From Chitinophaga sp. sic0106 (GTDB lineage Bacteria; Bacteroidota; Bacteroidia; Chitinophagales; Chitinophagaceae): DNA of 64,000 nt. How positions within the stretch are numbered: the stretch's first letter is position 1; each line of letters starts with the position of its first letter. Below are positions 34,307 through 43,637 of this stretch, piece by piece. The notes under the pieces are model-generated. The model did not search any database. It was not told where the DNA came from and worked only from the letters and a program-made list of their open reading frames with translations. The position numbers were made by a program, and so were the translations under genes. Where the stretch lies: positions 62,001-126,000 of the forward strand of contig NZ_JAHUWJ010000018.1 in the NCBI RefSeq assembly GCF_019219075.1. Direction: 5' to 3'.

Positions 34307-35824
34307 ATGAAAAGAAAATACCTCGTATATATAGGCGCTTCCCTTTCGCTGCTGGCTGCCAGCTGTACCAAAGACCTGGAAGATCTGAATAAGAATCCAA
34401 ACAACCCTACCAGCGTACCACCGCTGACTATGTTCAGTAACGCTGAAGTAGCAACTGCCACACTCGGCAGAGGCACCATCCGCCGTACTAACCTGGCGTT
34501 TGACATGATGGCCATGCAGCAGCTGGCATCTACAGAAACCCTTGATGGTGGTGAAGGTGATAAATACCTGAAAAATGATAATGCCGGTAATCTGTTCGAA
34601 GATTCTTACGGCCTTATCATTAATAATGTGGTGCAGCTGATGGAGTTTGTGAAAAATGATCCTGCACAGGTAAACCTGCTCAGTGCTACCAGGATATGGA
34701 AAGTACTGGTGTTTCAGCGCCTCACCGATGCCTACGGCGATGTACCTTACTTCGATGCCGGCAAAGGTTTTATCAGCGGCAACTTCGCCCCTGATTATAA
34801 TAAGCAATCCGAAATTTATGCGGACATGCTGAAGGAGCTGAGTGAAGCGGTAGCTGCATTTGATGCGGCTAAAAATCCACTCGGCACCGCTGATGTTGTG
34901 TACAATGGCGATCTCACCAAATGGAAAAAACTCGCCTACTCCCTGATGCTGAAACTGGCGCTCCGTATGGAAAAACAGGATGCAGCCAAAGCAAAGGAAT
35001 GGGCAGGTAAAGCACTCGCAGGTGGTGTGATGTCGCTGCCGGAAGACGTATGCGCGATCAAACATTCCGCCGAAAGAAATGCGGTAGCTAACCCGATCAC
35101 CTATACGTTTAACAGCTACGACCTGGCCAACGAGAAAATTAAAATCAGCAAATACTTCCTGGATTACCTCACTAACACCGGCGATCCAAGACGCCGTGTT
35201 TTTGTAAGTACGGTGAGTGGAGATACTACCCTTGCCAGTCAGAAAGGCTTGCCTAATGGCCTGGATGCAAACAGTTTCAAAACTGCTTATCCAACCGTGG
35301 CGCTGAAAGATTTCTCTACACTGAACACCAAAACAATCTTGCAGCTCACCGCACCTACCTTCCTGCTGACGCCTGCCGAAGTACAGCTGATGCAGGCTGA
35401 GTTAATCGTAAAAGGCTGGACCACCGGAGATGCAGCTGCCATGTACGCAGCTGCGGTTACCAACTCCATGAAACAGCAGGCCATGTATGGCGACAATGGC
35501 GTGATCAGCGCTACACAAATCCAGGATTACCTTGCGGCAAATCCTTTCCCAGGCACAGCTGCTGAACAGCTGAAAGCACTGGGTAGTCAATACTGGGTGG
35601 CTACCTTCCTGAATGGTTGGGAATCGCACGCCAACTGGCGCCGTACCGGGTACCCGGCTATTACACCGGTAAATTATCCGGGTAATATCACCAATGGACA
35701 AATTCCTCGCCGCCTGACTTACATGCTCAGCGAGCAGGTGAATAATCCGAAAGGATTGCAGTCTTCCATTACCAATCAGGGGAAAGATGAGTATATGACG
35801 CGGGTTTGGTGGGATAAACAATAA
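34307..35824 (+). CDS. SusD/RagB family lipoprotein (SusD-like_2 type)
   Basis: The start at 34307 gives the lipoprotein signal MKRKYLVYIGASLSLLAASC (lipobox L-A-A-S-C); an in-frame ATG at 34295 adds four residues. The 505-residue protein begins with C-T-K-D-L-E-D-L-N-K-N-P-N-N-P-T, the pattern of the SusD-like_2 group rather than classical SusD. It shares the later A-E-V-Q-L-M-Q-A-E and W-x-A-N-W-R-R-T-G-Y-P features. It is the surface partner of the SusC upstream. A double-hairpin element lies between it and the symporter gene. Confidence 0.92.
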   Translation: MKRKYLVYIGASLSLLAASCTKDLEDLNKNPNNPTSVPPLTMFSNAEVATATLGRGTIRRTNLAFDMMAMQQLASTETLDGGEGDKYLKNDNAGNLFEDSYGLIINNVVQLMEFVKNDPAQVNLLSATRIWKVLVFQRLTDAYGDVPYFDAGKGFISGNFAPDYNKQSEIYADMLKELSEAVAAFDAAKNPLGTADVVYNGDLTKWKKLAYSLMLKLALRMEKQDAAKAKEWAGKALAGGVMSLPEDVCAIKHSAERNAVANPITYTFNSYDLANEKIKISKYFLDYLTNTGDPRRRVFVSTVSGDTTLASQKGLPNGLDANSFKTAYPTVALKDFSTLNTKTILQLTAPTFLLTPAEVQLMQAELIVKGWTTGDAAAMYAAAVTNSMKQQAMYGDNGVISATQIQDYLAANPFPGTAAEQLKALGSQYWVATFLNGWESHANWRRTGYPAITPVNYPGNITNGQIPRRLTYMLSEQVNNPKGLQSSITNQGKDEYMTRVWWDKQ

Positions 35825-35833
35825 TATTATATC

Positions 35834-35909
35834 GGGCAAGGAGCAGCCCTGTCAGGGCTGTTCCTCGCCCTAAAGGCTCCGGGACCGAAGGCCCTGGAGC
35901 CTTTAGGGC
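35834..35909 (+). repeat. Double-hairpin element 2
   Basis: Hairpin 1: 17-bp stem with one mismatch (35834-35850 with 35854-35870), loop GTC. Hairpin 2: 20-bp stem with one mismatch and one G-T (35867-35886 with 35890-35909), loop GAA. The two share GCCC (35867-35870). It lies between susD and the symporter gene. Confidence 0.9.
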
Positions 35910-35997
35910 AAAAAAAATGTAAGTCTTTACTACTTACCCCCTTCTGCTCCTTTGCGGGCAAAAGCCGCGTAACTTGTGAAGATCAAAAACCAAAACA

Positions 35998-37824
35998 ATG
36001 TTACAACTGATCGATTGGGTAATCATCGGCGTTTACCTGGGAATTATTGTTCTGATAGGACTACTGTTAAGAAGGAAAGCGAAGCAAAATAAAACTGCGT
36101 ATATGCTTGGTGGTAAGTCGCTTCCCTGGTACATGCTGGGCCTTTCGAATGCGGCGGATATGTTTGACATATCAGGTACCATGTGGCTGGTAACGCTGAC
36201 CTTCGTATACGGCATGAAAAGTATCTGGATTCCTTGGTTGTGGCCGATTTTCAACCAGGTGTTTATGATGGTGTTTGTGAGTGCATGGCTAAGGCGCTCT
36301 AATGTCAGTACAGGTGCTGAATGGATCATCACCCGTTTTGGCAATGGGCGTGACGCCGCTTTATCACACACTATCACCGTTGTGTTTGCACTGATCAGCT
36401 GCCTGGGCTTTATGGCATACGGGTTTGTAGGTTTGGGTAAGTTTATGGAGATATTCATTCCATGGCAGAACATCGCACCATACGTACCTTTTACGGTACA
36501 GCCGGAGTATGTGCCGCATCTGTACGGTGTAGCGTTTGCACTTTTCGCTGTCTTTTACAGTATTCTCGGTGGTATGAGCAGTATTGTTTGGGCAGATGCA
36601 GTACAATACGTTATCCGTACAGCCGCGGCCGTTATTATTGCAGTCATTGCCATGCGTGCCCTCGCTGTGCATACCCTGAACGTACCGGAAGGCTGGTTCA
36701 ATCCTTTCTTTGGCTGGAAGCTGGACATGGACTGGGGCCGCATTATTCCGGAAGTAAATGATAAGATTAACAGTGACGGCTATACGATGTTTGGGGCCTT
36801 CTTTATGATGATGGTATTTAAAGGGCTGCTGGTGAGTTTGGCTGGCCCTGCACCTAACTACGACATGCAGAAAATTCTGAGTACCCGTAGTCCGCAGGAG
36901 GCCGCAAAAATGAGTGGCTTTGTTTCTATAGTACTGATGCCGGTACGCTACCTGATGATTATTGGTTTCGCCGTACTTGGACTCATCTACTACAAACAGT
37001 TGAACCTTAAAACCGGTGACCATATTGATTTTGAAAAGATCCTGCCTGCCGCCATCAGCAGCTTTGCGCCGGTAGGCGTTATGGGATTGCTGGTAGCAGG
37101 TATGCTGGCATCTTTCATCGGAACATTTGCAGGTACGCTGAATGCAGCGCAGGCCTATATATTAAATGATGTATACCTCAGGTATATTAATCCGGCAGCG
37201 AGCAATCGCAAAATAAGCAGCGTTAACTATCTCTCCGGAATATTGGTAGTGGTGATCAGCATCCTCATTGGTGTGTTTGCAAAAGATGTCAACAGCGTGT
37301 TGCAATGGCTGGTATCCGGCCTTTGGGGCGGCTATGTGGCAGCCAACGTACTGAAGTGGTACTGGTGGAGGTTCAATGGTTATGGTTTCTTCTGGGGTAT
37401 GCTGGCTGGCATTGCTGCCGCATTGATTTGTCCTTATATCTTCACTGGTCTGGATCTCTATTATTTCCCGGTGATCCTGCTTATATCCCTGGCTGGTTGT
37501 ATCATTGGTACGCTGGCAACTCCACCGGCAGATGAGAAAGTATTGGAACAGTTTTATTATAATGTTCGCCCGTGGGGTTTCTGGAAACCAGTGCTCCGCC
37601 GCATGCAGCAGGAAAATCCTGCGCTGCAGCCTAACCGGAATTTTGGCCGCGATATGTTCAATGTAGCTACCGGTATCGTAGCACAGCTCTGCCTCATGGC
37701 ATTGCCTATGTACCTGATACTGCAACAACAGGTGCCTATGTACATCTCCGCTGCTATATTGGTAGTAACACTGATACTGCTGAAAAAATTCTGGTGGAAT
37801 TCCCTCGAAAAAAATGATGTGTAA
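35998..37824 (+). CDS. Sodium:solute symporter family transporter
   Basis: A 608-residue polytopic inner-membrane protein with about 14 hydrophobic segments, beginning W-V-I-I-G-V-Y-L-G-I-I-V-L-I-G and followed by the SSF-type Y-M-L-G-G-K-S-L-P-W-Y-M-L-G-L-S. The family couples solute entry to the sodium gradient. The GH130 phosphorylase starts 6 bases after the stop, so the pair is almost certainly cotranscribed. In Bacteroides fragilis a transporter is likewise encoded beside the mannosylglucose phosphorylase gene, so the likely substrate is a mannosyl-containing disaccharide; the substrate is inferred. Confidence 0.9.
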   Translation: MLQLIDWVIIGVYLGIIVLIGLLLRRKAKQNKTAYMLGGKSLPWYMLGLSNAADMFDISGTMWLVTLTFVYGMKSIWIPWLWPIFNQVFMMVFVSAWLRRSNVSTGAEWIITRFGNGRDAALSHTITVVFALISCLGFMAYGFVGLGKFMEIFIPWQNIAPYVPFTVQPEYVPHLYGVAFALFAVFYSILGGMSSIVWADAVQYVIRTAAAVIIAVIAMRALAVHTLNVPEGWFNPFFGWKLDMDWGRIIPEVNDKINSDGYTMFGAFFMMMVFKGLLVSLAGPAPNYDMQKILSTRSPQEAAKMSGFVSIVLMPVRYLMIIGFAVLGLIYYKQLNLKTGDHIDFEKILPAAISSFAPVGVMGLLVAGMLASFIGTFAGTLNAAQAYILNDVYLRYINPAASNRKISSVNYLSGILVVVISILIGVFAKDVNSVLQWLVSGLWGGYVAANVLKWYWWRFNGYGFFWGMLAGIAAALICPYIFTGLDLYYFPVILLISLAGCIIGTLATPPADEKVLEQFYYNVRPWGFWKPVLRRMQQENPALQPNRNFGRDMFNVATGIVAQLCLMALPMYLILQQQVPMYISAAILVVTLILLKKFWWNSLEKNDV

Positions 37825-37830
37825 ATAAAA

Positions 37831-39006
37831 ATGAGAATGCGAGAAGAAATATTCACTCAACGGCTTCATGAACTGCAACACGAGCAGTCAGTACTTATAC
37901 AATTAGTAAATGAACCTATACTGCCGGGCAACGGCATCTTCGAACGGTACCGCTTTCCGGTACTAACGGCAGCACATACACCGCTGCACTGGCGTTACGA
38001 CCTCAACCCGGGCCGCAACCCTTACCTGATGGAGCGCTTTGGTATCAATGCTACCTTCAATGCCGGCGCCATCAAATGGAATGATAAATACCTGATGATG
38101 GTGCGCGTGGAAGGTGCAGACCGCAAATCTTTCTTCGCCATCGCAGAAAGTGCCGATGGTATACAGCAATGGCAGTTTCGTGCCGCGCCGGTTCGTATAC
38201 CCGAAACCGATAGTCCGGATGTAAACATATACGATATACGCCTCACCGCCCATGAAGACGGTTATATCTACGGACTGTTCTGCACCGAGCGTAAAGACCC
38301 TAAGGCCGCTCCGGGGGATATGTCGTCCGCCATAGCGCAATGCGGCATTATACGTACCCGTGATATGGAACAGTGGGAACGCCTGCCTGACCTGGTTACC
38401 AACTCCCCGCAGCAAAGGAACGTAGTGCTGCATCCCGAGTTTGTAAACGGTCAGTATGCCCTTTATACCCGCCCCCAGGATAATTTTATAGAAGCCGGTT
38501 CAGGCGGCGGTATCGCCGTCGGCTATACGAATGATATGACACAGGCAGTGGTGACTACCGAAACCGTGATTGATCCACGGCACTACCATACGGTAAGTGA
38601 GCTGAAAAACGGCCAGGGTCCTGCCCCTCTGAAAACTGCTGAAGGCTGGCTGCACCTGGCGCACGGTGTACGTAACACCGCCGCCGGGTTCCGCTATGTA
38701 TTATATATGTTCCTTACCGACCTGCACGATATTACCAGGGTAACCCATAAACCTGCCGGTTACTTTATGGCACCGGAAGGCCTGGAAAGAGTAGGGGATG
38801 TATCCAATGTGCTGTTCTCCAACGGTTGGATTGCTGATGAAGATGGCCGCGTATTAATATATTATGCTTCTTCTGATACCCGCATGCATGTAGCCGTGTC
38901 GTCCATCGACCGACTGCTGGACTACGTAAAGCACACTGCCCCGGATCAGTTTAGATCCGCCGCCAGTGTAGATACAGTGATGGGCATTATTGAAGCAAAC
39001 CGCTAA
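37831..39006 (+). CDS. GH130 phosphorylase, mannosylglucose phosphorylase-like
   Basis: A 391-residue five-bladed propeller enzyme of family GH130, close in length to the characterised 4-O-beta-D-mannosyl-D-glucose phosphorylases. Visible motifs are N-P-Y-L-M-E-R-F-G-I-N-A-T-F-N-A-G-A near residue 65, the catalytic-acid segment V-N-I-Y-D-I-R-L-T with Asp135, and H-T-V-S-E-L-K-N-G-Q-G-P-A-P-L and W-L-H-L-A-H-G-V in the second half. The enzyme cleaves mannosyl-glucose with phosphate, yielding mannose-1-phosphate and glucose. The epimerase and mannanase that normally accompany it are not in the window. Confidence 0.88.
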   Translation: MRMREEIFTQRLHELQHEQSVLIQLVNEPILPGNGIFERYRFPVLTAAHTPLHWRYDLNPGRNPYLMERFGINATFNAGAIKWNDKYLMMVRVEGADRKSFFAIAESADGIQQWQFRAAPVRIPETDSPDVNIYDIRLTAHEDGYIYGLFCTERKDPKAAPGDMSSAIAQCGIIRTRDMEQWERLPDLVTNSPQQRNVVLHPEFVNGQYALYTRPQDNFIEAGSGGGIAVGYTNDMTQAVVTTETVIDPRHYHTVSELKNGQGPAPLKTAEGWLHLAHGVRNTAAGFRYVLYMFLTDLHDITRVTHKPAGYFMAPEGLERVGDVSNVLFSNGWIADEDGRVLIYYASSDTRMHVAVSSIDRLLDYVKHTAPDQFRSAASVDTVMGIIEANR

Positions 39007-39040
39007 TCAGGTTTTGGAAAATTGTTTGTCCGGAAGGCCG

Positions 39041-39052
39041 GCATCTCCCTAA
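39041..39052 (-). repeat. Dispersed motif, copy 5 (TTAGGGAGATGC)
   Basis: Minus-strand copy 35 bases after the GH130 stop and 37 bases before double-hairpin element 3. Confidence 0.7.
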
Positions 39053-39088
39053 ATTAATGTCCGACATCCGGTGCCTTTTTCCTGGATC

Positions 39089-39161
39089 GCCTGGGGACTG
39101 GGGCGAAGGCCCCAGCCCTCCAGGCGATTCTTTCATCACCGAAGGTGATGGAAGAATCGCC
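39089..39161 (+). repeat. Double-hairpin element 3
   Basis: Hairpin 1 (39089-39125) has a 7-bp inner stem CTGGGGC/GCCCCAG with loop GAAG and an outer 8-bp stem GCCTGGGG/CTCCAGGC-type with a small internal loop. Hairpin 2 has an 18-bp stem with one G-T (39123-39140 with 39144-39161) and loop GAA. The two share GGC (39123-39125). Confidence 0.88.
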
Positions 39162-39202
39162 TTTACCTAAAACAAAACCACTTTTTTGGTAACTTGCTGC
39201 TG

Positions 39203-41155
39203 ATGTCAATCAAATCAGTATGTAGCTACCTGCTCCTCTTTCTGTTAGGAGCTATGCCCCGTGTATTTGCACAGGACTCCATTACCACCTTCCGCCTGCT
39301 GGACTCCGTGCGCCAGCTGCGGCCGGATACTTCCACCGTGCGGGTAATGCTTGATCAGGGACGCAATACTGCCCGCTATTTCGACGCCACCAAAACTGAA
39401 AATGCCTTTATCCTCGGTGCCATCGCGCTGAGCCAGCAACTCAAATACCCCAGAGGCCTGGCCCTGGCCTATAATGAACTGGGTACCAGTAAAAGAAATA
39501 AATCCCAGTACATCCTCGCGGAAGACTACCATGAGCGGGCGGTCAAGTACGCCCGGGAAGCAAAAGATTCCCTGTTGCTATGCCAGTCGCTCAACAATGC
39601 CGGGGTGGACTGCCGCCGCCAGGATAAGCTGCAAAAGGCTTTCGACTTTCACTACGCTGCCTTGCAGATAGCCGAAGAGATTAAGAATGTGAAAAACATT
39701 TGTGTAGCTACCAACAGTATCGGTAACATCCAGCTCACGGAAAAGAAGTACGACGAAGCCATAGAACGCTTCCAGCATGCCCTGAAGCTGGAAGAAGAAA
39801 GTCATAACCCGCTGGGAATGGCCATCAACCTGGGTAACCTGGGCTATTCCTATCAGGGGCAGGGCAAGCTGGATATCGCCATTCAATACTATAAAAGCTC
39901 CCTGGCCATCAATGAAAAGCTGAAAAATGTAACCGGAATGGTGATCTGTTACAACTGCCTGGGCTCTGCTTACCAGGAAAAAAAGGAATATGCCCTGGCC
40001 ATGGAATATCTGCAGAAGGCCCTTCGCGCCAATGATCAGGTGGATGACAAGGTCCATATCGCAGAAAGTTACATGAACATTGGTAAGCTGCTGAGCGTAC
40101 AGGGCAAGCACGAAGAGGCATATCATTTCTTTCAGCAGGCCATAGGGTTAAGTGCTTATTGGGGTTTTAAGTCCATCCTGATGGATACGTATAAAGCCAT
40201 GGCAGAGGATTATAAAAGCAGCGGCGACTTCCGTAAATCCCTCGAGGCGGCCGATAAATCATTGCTGTATAAGGATAGTATTCTGGATGAGAAGTCGGCT
40301 ATGGCGCTTAACCAGATGCAAACCATCTATGATGTGGACCTGAAGGATAACCAGATCCGCAACCTGGAGCACGACAAAATCATGGCTCAGATGCGGACTA
40401 AACGCAATGTGCTGCTGATATTTTCGCTGATCGCTTTCTTGGTGATGATGGCAGTGGGCGGTTTTTTTTACATCCGTCACCGCAACCTGGAGGAGAATAA
40501 ACAAACTTTACAACTGGAGCTGAGGTCGCTCCGCTCGCAGATGAATCCACATTTCATCTTTAATTCCCTGAGTTCCATTCATCGTTATATATGGAGTAAT
40601 AATCAGGAAGAAGCCAGTGACTATCTGACCAAGTTCTCGAAACTGATGAGGCTGATCCTGGATAATACACAGCATACCTTTGTTCCCCTTAATAAGGAGC
40701 TGGAATCATTGCAGTTATACCTGGACCTTGAATCATTGAGATGTAATGGTATCTTTGATTACCACATCGTGGTGGCAGATGATATCAATGATGATGAGGT
40801 ACTGATTCCCCCGATGATATTGCAACCTTATGTGGAAAATGCCATCTGGCATGGACTGGTACATAAGCTGGCGGAAAAGGGGATGCTGGAAATTAATATC
40901 CGCCTGAGCGGGCGTAGTCTGGTATGTACAATTGAAGATAATGGTATTGGCCGCAAAAAAGCCATGGAAATAAAAGAGCGAAAAGGCAAAGCACATAATT
41001 CTGTCGGGATGAAAGTGACCCAGGGACGCATTGATCTGATACGTAAGATCAATAATAAAGATGCCAGCGTAGAGATTACCGACCTGGTAAATGCCGCCGG
41101 TGAGCCTACAGGCACCCGTGTTACCATTGTATTACCTGCGGAGTTTATTTTCTGA
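39203..41155 (+). CDS. TPR-containing LytS-type sensor histidine kinase
   Basis: The start is taken at ATG 39203, which opens the signal peptide M-S-I-K-S-V-C-S-Y-L-L-L-F-L-L-G-A-M; an in-frame TTG at 39194 is the alternative. The 650-residue protein has about six TPR repeats (residues 70-330, for example A-I-N-L-G-N-L-G-Y-S-Y-Q-G-Q-G-K-L), a coiled segment, a transmembrane helix near 405-425 (L-L-I-F-S-L-I-A-F-L-V-M-M-A-V-G-G-F), and a His_kinase domain with Q-M-N-P-H-F-I-F-N-S-L (His450). The ATPase domain has P-Y-V-E-N-A-I-W-H-G and E-D-N-G-I-G-R. It lies 20 bases upstream of its response regulator. Confidence 0.93.
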   Translation: MSIKSVCSYLLLFLLGAMPRVFAQDSITTFRLLDSVRQLRPDTSTVRVMLDQGRNTARYFDATKTENAFILGAIALSQQLKYPRGLALAYNELGTSKRNKSQYILAEDYHERAVKYAREAKDSLLLCQSLNNAGVDCRRQDKLQKAFDFHYAALQIAEEIKNVKNICVATNSIGNIQLTEKKYDEAIERFQHALKLEEESHNPLGMAINLGNLGYSYQGQGKLDIAIQYYKSSLAINEKLKNVTGMVICYNCLGSAYQEKKEYALAMEYLQKALRANDQVDDKVHIAESYMNIGKLLSVQGKHEEAYHFFQQAIGLSAYWGFKSILMDTYKAMAEDYKSSGDFRKSLEAADKSLLYKDSILDEKSAMALNQMQTIYDVDLKDNQIRNLEHDKIMAQMRTKRNVLLIFSLIAFLVMMAVGGFFYIRHRNLEENKQTLQLELRSLRSQMNPHFIFNSLSSIHRYIWSNNQEEASDYLTKFSKLMRLILDNTQHTFVPLNKELESLQLYLDLESLRCNGIFDYHIVVADDINDDEVLIPPMILQPYVENAIWHGLVHKLAEKGMLEINIRLSGRSLVCTIEDNGIGRKKAMEIKERKGKAHNSVGMKVTQGRIDLIRKINNKDASVEITDLVNAAGEPTGTRVTIVLPAEFIF

Positions 41156-41175
41156 ACCACCTAAAACCTACATAA

Positions 41176-41940
41176 ATGAGTGAGATAAAAGCCATTATCG
41201 TAGATGATGAGCAACATTGTATTGAGGCGCTGCAAACGATGTTATTAAAAAAATGCCCCGGTGTAAATGTGATAGGCGCTGCTCAAAGTGTAAAGGAGGC
41301 CCGTGAAATTATTGATGAGTTGCAGCCCGACCTGGTATTCCTGGACGTGGAGATGCCACACCATAACGGATTTGAGCTGCTGCGCCAGTACGAGCGTGTA
41401 ACCTTCGACGTTATTTTTACCACCGCCTACGAGCAGTATGCCCTCAAGGCAATTAAGTTTAATGCCCTCGACTATCTGCTGAAACCCTTTAGTGTGAAGG
41501 AGCTACAGGATGCACTGGATAAGTTCCGGGAAAAGCAGCTCAATAAAAGCAAGGACCCTGGCTCTTCTCCGCTGGAAGTGTTTTTGCAGAATATGAAAAC
41601 CTTACAGCAAACACATAAGAAAATTGCACTGCCTACTATCAACGGTCTCGTGTTTATGCCTGTTCAGAATATAGTGAGATGTGAATCCACCGGTAACTAC
41701 ACCAAGATCTTTTTTACCGATAAAAAGAACCTGATGGTTTCCCGGCCGCTGAAGGAGTTCGAGGAACTGCTGACGGACGTGGACTTTTTCAGGGTCCACA
41801 ACTCACATCTTATTAACCTGCAGCAGATGCAGTCTTATATCCAGGGAGAAGGTGGTTTTGCGCTGATGAGCGATGGTACGCAGGTGGAAGTGTCAAGAAG
41901 ACGCAAAGCTGAATTCCTTAAAAAGGCGATGCAGTTCTAG
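41176..41940 (+). CDS. LytTR family response regulator
   Basis: 254 residues: an N-terminal receiver domain (residues 5-120) with the acidic pair D-D-E and phosphoacceptor Asp57 in L-V-F-L-D-V-E-M-P, plus Y-L-L-K-P-F later, and a C-terminal LytTR DNA-binding domain (about 150-250) with C-E-S-T-G-N-Y-T-K-I-F-F and F-F-R-V-H-N-S-H-L-I-N-L. It is the partner of the LytS-type kinase upstream. Such pairs often control secreted or surface functions in Bacteroidota; the target is not evident here. Confidence 0.95.
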   Translation: MSEIKAIIVDDEQHCIEALQTMLLKKCPGVNVIGAAQSVKEAREIIDELQPDLVFLDVEMPHHNGFELLRQYERVTFDVIFTTAYEQYALKAIKFNALDYLLKPFSVKELQDALDKFREKQLNKSKDPGSSPLEVFLQNMKTLQQTHKKIALPTINGLVFMPVQNIVRCESTGNYTKIFFTDKKNLMVSRPLKEFEELLTDVDFFRVHNSHLINLQQMQSYIQGEGGFALMSDGTQVEVSRRRKAEFLKKAMQF

Positions 41941-42137
41941 CATTAGAACCTAAGTATCAATCTGAAAAGCGGATTCCAGATTTATACGTTTTTATACCAC
42001 TTATAGTAAAATTGCTACCGGATAAGAATTGGATGTTGTAGGAGTTTTAGCTAAAGTTTAGCTTTGTATTACGATTTCAATATTACTCTTATATAAAGAT
42101 TTTATTCTCTGCATTACTAGCGTGATTAGCCCCAAAG

Positions 42138-42165
42138 AAAAAAGACACCGGAAGGTGTCTTTTTT
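42138..42165. terminator. Bidirectional terminator between the LytTR gene and ispH
   Basis: A 12-bp perfect stem (AAAAAAGACACC / GGTGTCTTTTTT) with loop GGAA, T-runs on both strands, between convergent genes. Confidence 0.9.
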
Positions 42166-42209
42166 GCTTTATCTACTTTCTAATAAAATCTTTACAAATT
42201 ATTTCTAGA

Positions 42210-43427
42210 TTAAATATATAGTTCGTCCGCCATATGTTCCAAATTGTAGAAGGAGAGAAATCGACGTATTACACCTTCTACTAATGCATCAGGGCAGGAA
42301 GCGCCGCTTGTCAGCAAAATAGTCACCTGATCTTTTGCCGGCAAAAAGGTATTACTGTGTAATTCCTGTTTATGGTGAAAATCGTAGTGATGAATGGAGC
42401 TGGCTGATTCCAGTTGTGCCGGATCAGATACAAAGTAGGTAGGCAGTTTCTCTTCGCAGAGTTCTACCAGGTGGGAGGTATTGGAGCTGTTGTAGCCGCC
42501 AACAACCACGGCCAGGTCGGCCGGTTCCTGCAGCATGCCGGTTACGGCTGTTTGGTTGTCATTGGTGGCGTAGCAGAGGGTATCGCGGGTATCGGCAAAG
42601 CGCTCCCCGATGGTTTCTTCTGTGAGGCCGTATTTTTCCACCATTACATTTTTGATATAGTCGGCAATGGCCTGCGTTTCGGTGGCCAGCATGGTAGTTT
42701 GGTTCACCACACCTACCCGTTGGAGGTCGCGCGTTACATCAAAGCCGGTAGAAAACTGACCGGCAAAGGTGGCTGCAAATTCAGCAGCGGGGCGTTGGCC
42801 GGTGATGTACTCTCCCAATATAATCGCTTCATTCATGTCTTTAACCACAATGGTAGCGGTATTGGACTGACTATGACTGAAGGTAGCCCTGGTTTCCTCG
42901 TGTTTAGGCTTGCCGTGTACGATTACCGTATAGTTTTTTTCACCGATCTGCTCGGCCTTATTCCATACCCTTTCCACAAATGGGCAGGTAGTATTGTATT
43001 TCAGCGGTTCGATGCCCAGGCTTTCGAGGTGTTTTTCGATTTCCAGGGTGGTGCCGAAGGCGGGAACGATCACGATATCATCCGGCTGCAGTTCTTCCCA
43101 GGGTACGAGCTGTTTGCCGCTGGTATCCATGAGGAAACGAACGCCTCTGCTGAGCAGGTCGTTGTTGACATGCGGGTTGTGAATCATTTCGCTGAGGAGG
43201 AAGATGCGCTTGTCCGGATTTTCGTCTACTGTTCTGAAGGCGATTTCGATGGCGTTTTCCACGCCATAGCAAAAGCCGAAGTGGCGGGCCAGGAGTATTT
43301 TAAGCGGGCCGAAATCCAGGACGGTAGGGGTAAAATCTTTTTTCATGCGGTCCTGCTGCTTACGTTTATTCTTGATAGCCGTAATCAGCGGGCTGCGATA
43401 TATAACCGGAACGTTGAATGTTTTCAT
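42210..43427 (-). CDS. ispH: 4-hydroxy-3-methylbut-2-enyl diphosphate reductase, long Bacteroidota form
   Basis: A 405-residue protein, longer than the enterobacterial enzyme but normal for this phylum. It catalyses the last step of the MEP isoprenoid pathway with a 4Fe-4S cluster. The three cluster cysteines are in F-G-F-C-Y-G-V-E-N-A, N-T-T-C-P-F-V-E-R-V-W and S-G-A-S-C-P-D-A-L-V-E. The N-terminal extension before L-A-R-H-F-G-F-C (M-K-T-F-N-V-P-x-I-Y-R-S) is the usual Bacteroidota start, so I keep 43427 rather than an internal ATG at 43346. Confidence 0.96.
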   Translation of the reverse strand: MKTFNVPVIYRSPLITAIKNKRKQQDRMKKDFTPTVLDFGPLKILLARHFGFCYGVENAIEIAFRTVDENPDKRIFLLSEMIHNPHVNNDLLSRGVRFLMDTSGKQLVPWEELQPDDIVIVPAFGTTLEIEKHLESLGIEPLKYNTTCPFVERVWNKAEQIGEKNYTVIVHGKPKHEETRATFSHSQSNTATIVVKDMNEAIILGEYITGQRPAAEFAATFAGQFSTGFDVTRDLQRVGVVNQTTMLATETQAIADYIKNVMVEKYGLTEETIGERFADTRDTLCYATNDNQTAVTGMLQEPADLAVVVGGYNSSNTSHLVELCEEKLPTYFVSDPAQLESASSIHHYDFHHKQELHSNTFLPAKDQVTILLTSGASCPDALVEGVIRRFLSFYNLEHMADELYI

Positions 43428-43521
43428 GCGTATTGTTAAGCCAATAATGTTGGCAAAGTTTGGTAAATTTTTTGACTAAGTTACGCAAATCACCTGAGAA
43501 GCCATGGTAGCAGCATCCCGC

Positions 43522-43560
43522 CTGATATTGACAACTTATTGTCAAGGCTGGCAATATCAG
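43522..43560. repeat. Nested inverted repeats upstream of ispH
   Basis: CTGATATTG (43522-43530) is inverted at 43552-43560, and inside it TTGACAA (43528-43534) is inverted at 43539-43545. No T-run. It could be an operator or a stem in the ispH leader. Confidence 0.5.
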
Positions 43561-43637
43561 AGAATTTGATAAATCAACAAATTTTGCCAGATTTTCCTGG
43601 CCAAATTTCATATCAGGCAGTGTGGGCTTAGGTTAAC

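Noticed and set aside
42414..43439. Open frame of 341 codons on the plus strand
   Set aside because: It is fully antisense to ispH, which has all family motifs; composition explains the open frame.
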